Positions 30,560 through 35,667 of a stretch of DNA of 35,667 nucleotides are shown here, piece by piece. The notes below the pieces were generated by a model. It saw nothing but the letters and a program-made list of their open reading frames with translations, had not been told where the DNA came from and did no database searches. The DNA is from an uncultured Flavobacterium sp. (GTDB taxonomy: Bacteria; Bacteroidota; Bacteroidia; Flavobacteriales; Flavobacteriaceae), in assembly GCF_937967675.1 (NCBI RefSeq), contig NZ_CALBSN010000080.1, positions 1 through 35,667 of the forward strand. The letters are read 5' to 3'. Position 1 is the stretch's first letter, and every line of letters starts with the position of its first letter. A program made the position numbers and the translations under genes.

Positions 30560-33331
30560 ATGGATAGGTTTTCCTTTTTAAACGCTGCACATACGGCTTT
30601 TTTTGCCGATTTATACGAACAATATTTACAAAATCCAGATAGCGTAGAGCCAAGCTGGAGAAGTTTTTTTCAAGGATTTGATTTTGCACAAGCCAATTAT
30701 GGTTCAGAAGAAGTTGCTCAGCAAATTTCTTATGTAGCTTCGGGTGATTCAGTTGAAATCTCTGAAAAAATGCAAAAAGAGTTCAATGTTCTGAAATTAA
30801 TCGAAGGATATAGAACTCGTGGTCACTTATTCACTAAAACAAATCCAGTTAGAGATAGAAGAGTTCACGGACCTTCATTGGCTCTTGAAAATTTCGGATT
30901 ATCGCAAGCTGATTTAAATACGGTTTTTGATGCGGCGAAAATCGTGAACATGAAACCAAGTACTTTGGCAGATATTATCAAACATTTAGATAATGTTTAC
31001 TGTCAGTCAATCGGAGTGGAATTTATGTACATTCGCGACCCTAAGGTGCAAGAATGGATTAAAAATCGCTTAGATATCAACGATAACCAACCTAATTTTT
31101 CGGCTGACCAAAAGAAACACATTCTTAAGAAATTAAACGAAGCCGTTTCTTTCGAAAACTTCTTACATACTAAATACGTAGGTCAAAAACGTTTCTCTTT
31201 AGAAGGTTGTGAGGCTGCAATTCCGGCTTTAGATGCTTTAATTGAAGGTGCAGCTGATAGAGGTGTAGAACAATTCGTAATGGGAATGGCACACAGAGGC
31301 CGTTTGAATGTTTTGGCTAACATCTTTGGTAAAAACACTCAAAATATTTTCTCTGAATTTGATGGAAAAGACTATGATGAAGACGCTAACTTTGATGGTG
31401 ACGTAAAATACCACTTAGGGTTAACTTCAGATAGATTGACCGATTCTGGAAAGAAAATCAACTTAAACTTAGCTCCAAACCCTTCGCACTTAGAAACAGT
31501 AGGTGCCGTTATTGAAGGAATCACAAGAGCAAAACAAGATAGAAATTATCCAAATGATTTTTCAAAAGTATTACCAATTGCTGTTCACGGTGATGCCGCT
31601 GTAGCAGGTCAAGGTATTGTGTATGAAATCATTCAAATGGCGAAGTTAGATGGTTATAAAACAGGTGGAACAATTCACTTAGTAATCAATAACCAAGTCG
31701 GGTTTACAACGAATTATTTAGATGCACGTTCGTCAACGTATTGTACGGATATCGCGAAAGTAACTTTGTCACCAGTTTTACACGTAAATGCAGATGATGC
31801 AGAAGCGGTAGTACATGCGATGTTGTTTGCTTTAGATTATCGTATGGAATTTGGTGGAGACGTTTTTATCGATTTATTAGGATATAGAAAATACGGTCAC
31901 AACGAAGGTGATGAGCCTCGTTTTACACAACCAATCTTATACAAAGCCATTTCAAAACACAAAAACCCGAGAGATTTATATGCTGAAAAATTAATTCAGG
32001 AAAATATTATTTCTACTGGCTATGTAAAAGAATTGGAAGAAGCTTATAAAGCAAAATTAGATGAGAATTTAGAAGCATCTCGTAAGAAAGACTTAACTGT
32101 AATTACACCGTTCATGGAGAATGAGTGGGAAGGTTACAAACAAGTTTCAGATGATGTAATGCTTCAAAAATTTGACACGAAGTTTGATAAAAATCAATTA
32201 GCTGAAATTGCTAAAACTATTACGGAGCTTCCTGCTGATAAGAAATTCATCAGTAAGATTACGAAGTTAATTGGAGATAGAAAGAACATGGTTGAAACCA
32301 ATAAATTAGACTGGGCAATGGGCGAATTATTAGCTTATGGTTCTTTACTGTCTGAAGGTTTTGATGTTCGTATTTCTGGGCAAGATGTGGAGCGTGGAAC
32401 ATTTTCACATCGTCATGCTGTTGTTAAAGTAGAAGATTCTGAAGAAGAAGTAATCTTACTAGATAAAATAAAAGATAAAAAAGGAAACTTTTATATCTAC
32501 AATTCACACCTTTCAGAATATGGCGTTTTAGGTTTTGAGTACGGATATGCCTTAGCATCACCAAAATCATTAGTAATTTGGGAAGCACAATTTGGAGATT
32601 TCTCTAACGGAGCACAAATTATGATTGACCAATACATTTCTGCAGGTGAAGACAAGTGGAACAACCAAAACGGATTGGTAATGTTGTTGCCTCATGGTTA
32701 TGAAAACCAAGGTGCAGAACATTCATCTGCACGTATGGAGCGTTACTTACAATTATGTGCAAAACACAACATGTACATTGCCGATGTAACTACGCCAGCC
32801 AACTTCTTCCACTTAATGAGAAGACAATTAAAAACAGAATTCCGTAAGCCATTAATAGTATTCTCTCCAAAGAGTTTATTGCGTCACCCAGATGTAGTAT
32901 CTTCAATGGATGATTTAGCAAACGGACAATTCCAAGAAGTATTAGATGATCCAAATGTAACAGATAAAAAAGCAATCAAAACGTTGGTTTTCTGTACAGG
33001 TAAATTCTATTATGATATCATTGCAAAACGTGCTGAATTAGGTAGAAATGATGTGGTAGTAGTTCGTTTAGAACAATTGTTCCCATTAGCGGTTGACCAA
33101 ATTAAAGCGATTATCGACAGTTATCCAAATGTGGATGATTACGTTTGGGCACAAGAAGAACCTAAAAACATGGGAGCTTATGGTTATATGTTGATGAATT
33201 TTGATTTAGTAAAATTAAGATTAGCATCACCAAAAGCATACAGTGCGCCAGCAGCAGGTAGTTATGAGCGTTCTAAAAAACGTCATGCTAATGCAATCGC
33301 TATGGTATTTGATAAAAAATTATTTCAATAA
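30560..33331 (+). CDS. sucA: 2-oxoglutarate dehydrogenase E1 component
   Basis: 923-residue thiamine-diphosphate enzyme of the TCA cycle that decarboxylates 2-oxoglutarate and passes the succinyl group to E2. The N-terminal segment (FLNAAHTAFFADLYEQYLQNPDSVEPSWRSFF) is the E2-binding helix of SucA. FVMGMAHRGRLNVLAN and NPSHLETVGAVIEG bind substrate, and the ThDP/Mg motif runs from HGDAAVAGQG to NNQVGFTT. The transketolase-like pyrimidine domain (ISGQDVERGTFSHRHAV) and the C-terminal domain (QEEPKNMGAY) follow. The length is usual. It is followed after 59 bases by the E2 gene; no E3 (lipoamide dehydrogenase) gene lies in the window. Confidence 0.98.
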   Translation: MDRFSFLNAAHTAFFADLYEQYLQNPDSVEPSWRSFFQGFDFAQANYGSEEVAQQISYVASGDSVEISEKMQKEFNVLKLIEGYRTRGHLFTKTNPVRDRRVHGPSLALENFGLSQADLNTVFDAAKIVNMKPSTLADIIKHLDNVYCQSIGVEFMYIRDPKVQEWIKNRLDINDNQPNFSADQKKHILKKLNEAVSFENFLHTKYVGQKRFSLEGCEAAIPALDALIEGAADRGVEQFVMGMAHRGRLNVLANIFGKNTQNIFSEFDGKDYDEDANFDGDVKYHLGLTSDRLTDSGKKINLNLAPNPSHLETVGAVIEGITRAKQDRNYPNDFSKVLPIAVHGDAAVAGQGIVYEIIQMAKLDGYKTGGTIHLVINNQVGFTTNYLDARSSTYCTDIAKVTLSPVLHVNADDAEAVVHAMLFALDYRMEFGGDVFIDLLGYRKYGHNEGDEPRFTQPILYKAISKHKNPRDLYAEKLIQENIISTGYVKELEEAYKAKLDENLEASRKKDLTVITPFMENEWEGYKQVSDDVMLQKFDTKFDKNQLAEIAKTITELPADKKFISKITKLIGDRKNMVETNKLDWAMGELLAYGSLLSEGFDVRISGQDVERGTFSHRHAVVKVEDSEEEVILLDKIKDKKGNFYIYNSHLSEYGVLGFEYGYALASPKSLVIWEAQFGDFSNGAQIMIDQYISAGEDKWNNQNGLVMLLPHGYENQGAEHSSARMERYLQLCAKHNMYIADVTTPANFFHLMRRQLKTEFRKPLIVFSPKSLLRHPDVVSSMDDLANGQFQEVLDDPNVTDKKAIKTLVFCTGKFYYDIIAKRAELGRNDVVVVRLEQLFPLAVDQIKAIIDSYPNVDDYVWAQEEPKNMGAYGYMLMNFDLVKLRLASPKAYSAPAAGSYERSKKRHANAIAMVFDKKLFQ

Positions 33332-33348
33332 AAAACAACTCAATTATC

Positions 33349-33369
33349 ACCCTGAGCTTGTCAAAGGGT
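33349..33369 (+). repeat. Short REP-like hairpin between sucA and sucB
   Basis: ACCCTGAGCTTGTC continuing to AAAGGGT forms a stem of ACCCT with AGGGT, plus GA/TC beyond an AA bulge. It closely resembles CCCTGAGCTTGTCGAAGGG, a dispersed palindrome I recognise from many bacterial genomes. There is no T-tract, so it is not a standard terminator and may instead affect message stability between the two genes. Confidence 0.65.
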
Positions 33370-33390
33370 AAACTTTTTAAATAAAAAGAT

Positions 33391-34608
33391 ATGATTTTAG
33401 AAATGAAAGTCCCTTCTCCAGGGGAATCAATTAAAGAAGTAGAAATTGCTACATGGTTAGTAAAAGATGGTGATTATGTAGAAAAAGACCAAGCAATTGC
33501 TGAGGTTGATTCAGATAAAGCAACATTAGAATTGCCAGCTGAAGCAAGCGGAATTATTACATTAAAAGCAGAAGAAGGTGATGCAGTAGCGGTAGGTGCA
33601 GTAGTTTGTTTAATCGATACAGGTGCAGCAAAACCAGAAGGTGGTGCAGCTCAAGCTAAAGAAGAAGCAAAAGCAGTTGAAGCGCCAAAAGCTGAGGCTC
33701 CAAAAGCAGCTCCAGTAGCAGAAAAAACGTATGCAACTCAAGCGCCATCTCCGGCAGCTAGAAAAATATTAGAAGAAAAAAACATCGAGCCTTCTGCAAT
33801 TGTAGGAACAGGTAAAGGTGGAAGAATCACTAAAGATGACGCTGTAAATGCAGTACCATCAATGGGAACTCCAACAGGAGGAAACCGCGGAACAGAGAGA
33901 ACAAAACTTTCAATGTTACGTAGAAAAGTAGCAGAGCGTTTAGTTTCAGCTAAAAATGAGACTGCGATGTTAACTACTTTTAACGAAGTAGATATGTCTG
34001 CAATCTATGCTATTCGTGACCAATATAAAGAAGAGTTCAAAGCGAAACATGGTTTAGGATTAGGTTTCATGTCGTTCTTTACTAAAGCGGTAACTCGTGC
34101 TTTACAATTATATCCAGATGTAAACTCTATGATTGATGGTCAAGAGAAAATTTCTTATGACTTCTGTGATATTTCGGTAGCGGTTTCGGGTCCAAAAGGA
34201 TTAATGGTTCCAGTTATGAGAAATGCAGAAACCTTATCGTTCAGAGGTGTTGAAGCTGAAATCAAAAGATTAGCTTTAAGAGCTCGTGATGGACAAATCA
34301 CAGTAGACGAAATGACTGGTGGAACATTCACTATTTCTAATGGAGGTGTTTTCGGAAGTATGTTATCTACGCCAATCATCAATCCACCACAATCAGGTAT
34401 TTTAGGAATGCACAATGTTGTGGATAGAGCTATCGTTAAAAATGGTCAAATCGTAATTGCTCCAGTAATGTATGTTGCCTTATCATACGACCACAGAATC
34501 ATCGACGGACGTGAGTCAGTTGGATTCTTAGTGGCAGTGAAAGAAGCATTAGAAAACCCAGCTGAAATTTTAATGGGTGGAAATGTGAAAAAAGCATTAG
34601 AATTATAG
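33391..34608 (+). CDS. sucB: 2-oxoglutarate dehydrogenase E2 component (dihydrolipoyl succinyltransferase)
   Basis: 405-residue core of the 2-oxoglutarate dehydrogenase complex that transfers succinyl groups to coenzyme A. It has one N-terminal lipoyl domain (1-75) with the lipoylated lysine K43 in EVDSDKATLEL. An Ala/Pro/Lys/Glu-rich flexible linker (about 76-110) follows, then the peripheral-subunit-binding domain (about 113-152, SPAARKILEEKNIEPSAIVGTGKGGRITKDD) and the catalytic domain with the acyltransferase motif SYDHRIIDG near the C-terminus. Domain number and length are typical of SucB rather than of pyruvate E2. It shares the sucA promoter and ends at a strong terminator. Confidence 0.98.
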   Translation: MILEMKVPSPGESIKEVEIATWLVKDGDYVEKDQAIAEVDSDKATLELPAEASGIITLKAEEGDAVAVGAVVCLIDTGAAKPEGGAAQAKEEAKAVEAPKAEAPKAAPVAEKTYATQAPSPAARKILEEKNIEPSAIVGTGKGGRITKDDAVNAVPSMGTPTGGNRGTERTKLSMLRRKVAERLVSAKNETAMLTTFNEVDMSAIYAIRDQYKEEFKAKHGLGLGFMSFFTKAVTRALQLYPDVNSMIDGQEKISYDFCDISVAVSGPKGLMVPVMRNAETLSFRGVEAEIKRLALRARDGQITVDEMTGGTFTISNGGVFGSMLSTPIINPPQSGILGMHNVVDRAIVKNGQIVIAPVMYVALSYDHRIIDGRESVGFLVAVKEALENPAEILMGGNVKKALEL

Positions 34609-34618
34609 AAATATAAAT

Positions 34619-34670
34619 CCCAAATAAAAAATCCCAAACTCTATTTGAATTTGGGATTTTTTTATTTGGG
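34619..34670 (+). terminator. Long-stem terminator after sucB
   Basis: The inner stem AAAAATCCCAAA / TTTGGGATTTTT is followed by T residues. The pairing continues outward, so arms 34619-34638 and 34650-34670 match over 20 bases with a single bulged base; the loop is 11 bases. Confidence 0.9.
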
Positions 34671-34781
34671 TAATATTTAAAAATAGTAAAAGTTAATCTT
34701 GGGAATAATCTACAAAATAATATAGTTTTATTCTTATTTTAGCGGACTATAATTTTCAGGTTGAGCCACCATTTTTTCATG

Positions 34782-35667
34782 ATGCACAAATTTACTTTTT
34801 CTGTTATACTACTATTATTTATTAATTTGATGCTTGCTCAAGAATTGAGTGAATCAGAAATTAGTAGAACCCGAAATATTCAAGAGAATCTTATTTCAAA
34901 TCCGGAGAAAGCATATGCTGAAGCATTAGAAATTAGTAATTCTAAAAACGAGTTATTTCGTTTTTATGGCAAATATTACATAGCCAATTATTTTTACAAC
35001 AAATCAGAGTTTACTTACTCAAAGAAACTTCTGATCATACTTATAGATAGTATTGAAAAAAGTAAGATGGATAAATCAAGCAAAGTGTATCAAGATTTAC
35101 TTGGAATGTGTGTGAACAAACTTTTTTATATCCATAAAAATTTAGGAGAATACGATTTAGCATTGTTTTATCTTGACAAATATAAAAACAGTGTACCTAA
35201 TAATCATTTTAACGAACAATATGGCTCAATTAAGGTAGCTATGGGCGATTATGTTAATGGAATTGCTTTGTTAAAGAGAGAATTAAAAACGTCGCATCAC
35301 TTAAAATTGGGAATAGGTGAAAAAAAAGTAATGAACAAGAAATTGTTTGCTGATAAATATAATATTATTGGTGAAGCTTATCAAAAGTATTACATTCAGT
35401 CGAAGAAAAAAGTGTTGTTAGATTCTGCAAATCATTATTTTAATGTAGCAGCTACAATGATGTTGCAAGATAATTTTCAGCCTGAATACACCAAAGCATT
35501 ATTGAGTATGCGCGAAGCAAAAAGTGCCGCCTTAGCAGGAAATTACGAGAAATCTTTGTCGTTATATAGAAAGAGAAAAAAGTATCCTATTATTCAGGAT
35601 AATATAAGAACAGAGCAGTTGTTTGATTTAGGAATGGCCGATTGTTTTCATCATTTAAAACAAGTTG
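34782..35667 (+). CDS. Exported helical-repeat (TPR-like) protein, 3' end outside window
   Basis: The frame is open from the ATG pair at 34779/34782 to the right edge (about 295 residues). MHKFTFSVILLLFINLMLAQ is a signal peptide, with the mature part starting near ELSESE. The rest is a series of helix pairs with TPR-like spacing (NPEKAYAEALEISNSKNELFRFYGKYYIANYF; LGEYDLALFYLDKYK; SAALAGNYEKSLSLYRKRKKY). In Flavobacteriaceae such N-termini often belong to membrane regulators that carry a LuxR- or AraC-type DNA-binding domain at the far end. That part would lie outside the window, so this identification is a guess. The first ATG of the pair is equally possible as start. Confidence 0.8.
   Translation, partial: MHKFTFSVILLLFINLMLAQELSESEISRTRNIQENLISNPEKAYAEALEISNSKNELFRFYGKYYIANYFYNKSEFTYSKKLLIILIDSIEKSKMDKSSKVYQDLLGMCVNKLFYIHKNLGEYDLALFYLDKYKNSVPNNHFNEQYGSIKVAMGDYVNGIALLKRELKTSHHLKLGIGEKKVMNKKLFADKYNIIGEAYQKYYIQSKKKVLLDSANHYFNVAATMMLQDNFQPEYTKALLSMREAKSAALAGNYEKSLSLYRKRKKYPIIQDNIRTEQLFDLGMADCFHHLKQV

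Noticed and set aside
1..35667. tRNA, rRNA, phage attachment sites, integrons or defence islands
   Set aside because: I looked for cloverleaf-like arms, integrase genes and nuclease/helicase clusters and saw none; the only mobile element found is the REP/RAYT unit.

Overview
The window looks like part of the chromosome of a Flavobacteriaceae bacterium, most likely Flavobacterium or a close relative. The DNA is AT-rich. Several genes have a TAnnTTTG box upstream, sometimes with a TTG 19-21 bases before it, which is the -7/-33 promoter type of Bacteroidetes. Shine-Dalgarno sites are not evident. Gene content fits: a DUF4270 lipoprotein, a panC-panD-radA cluster, F1 genes atpD-atpC standing apart from the other ATP synthase genes, and an odhA/odhB (sucA/sucB) pair.

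Layout. Bases 1-1976 hold the C-terminal part of mfd (+). Bases 1977-3467 are the one clearly accessory stretch: a very AT-rich membrane-protein ORF that may be frameshifted, then a REP-associated tyrosine transposase (RAYT) between inverted REP hairpins. Bases 3468-8251 are a tightly packed minus-strand run, read panC, panD, a flippase-like membrane protein, a serine-less esterase-like protein, radA. Divergent from it (8359-12719, +) are a stand-alone GT5 N-domain protein, a DUF4270 lipoprotein and glmS, then atpD-atpC behind their own promoter. Bases 14768-18160 hold a MocR-type regulator divergent from a TonB-dependent receptor. Bases 18284-20540 (-) hold a cold-shock protein, a small membrane protein and aspS. 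Bases 20632-22145 (+) hold a TlpA-like thioredoxin and a MORN-type secreted protein. Bases 22209-28422 (-) are a complete tripartite RND efflux operon led by its TetR regulator. Bases 28585-29902 (+) hold a polyprenyl diphosphate synthase with a short overlapping partner; 29899-30444 (-) is a small outer-membrane barrel; 30560-34608 (+) is the 2-oxoglutarate dehydrogenase pair. The right edge cuts a secreted helical-repeat protein.

Most of the window is housekeeping, and I see no clear new multi-gene defence or mobile system. The best second-look items are: the REP/RAYT element, whose hairpin stems change in a compensated way; three proteins from enzyme families that lack a defining residue or motif (esterase-like Ser to Asp, GT5-like without the K-x-G-G loop, MocR with the PLP lysine replaced by Gln); and a 28-base palindrome next to the TetR gene's -7 box, a strong operator candidate for the efflux operon. 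No gene-free stretch exceeds 300 bases. The longest, 1977-2239, shows only AT-rich sequence with traces of coding.
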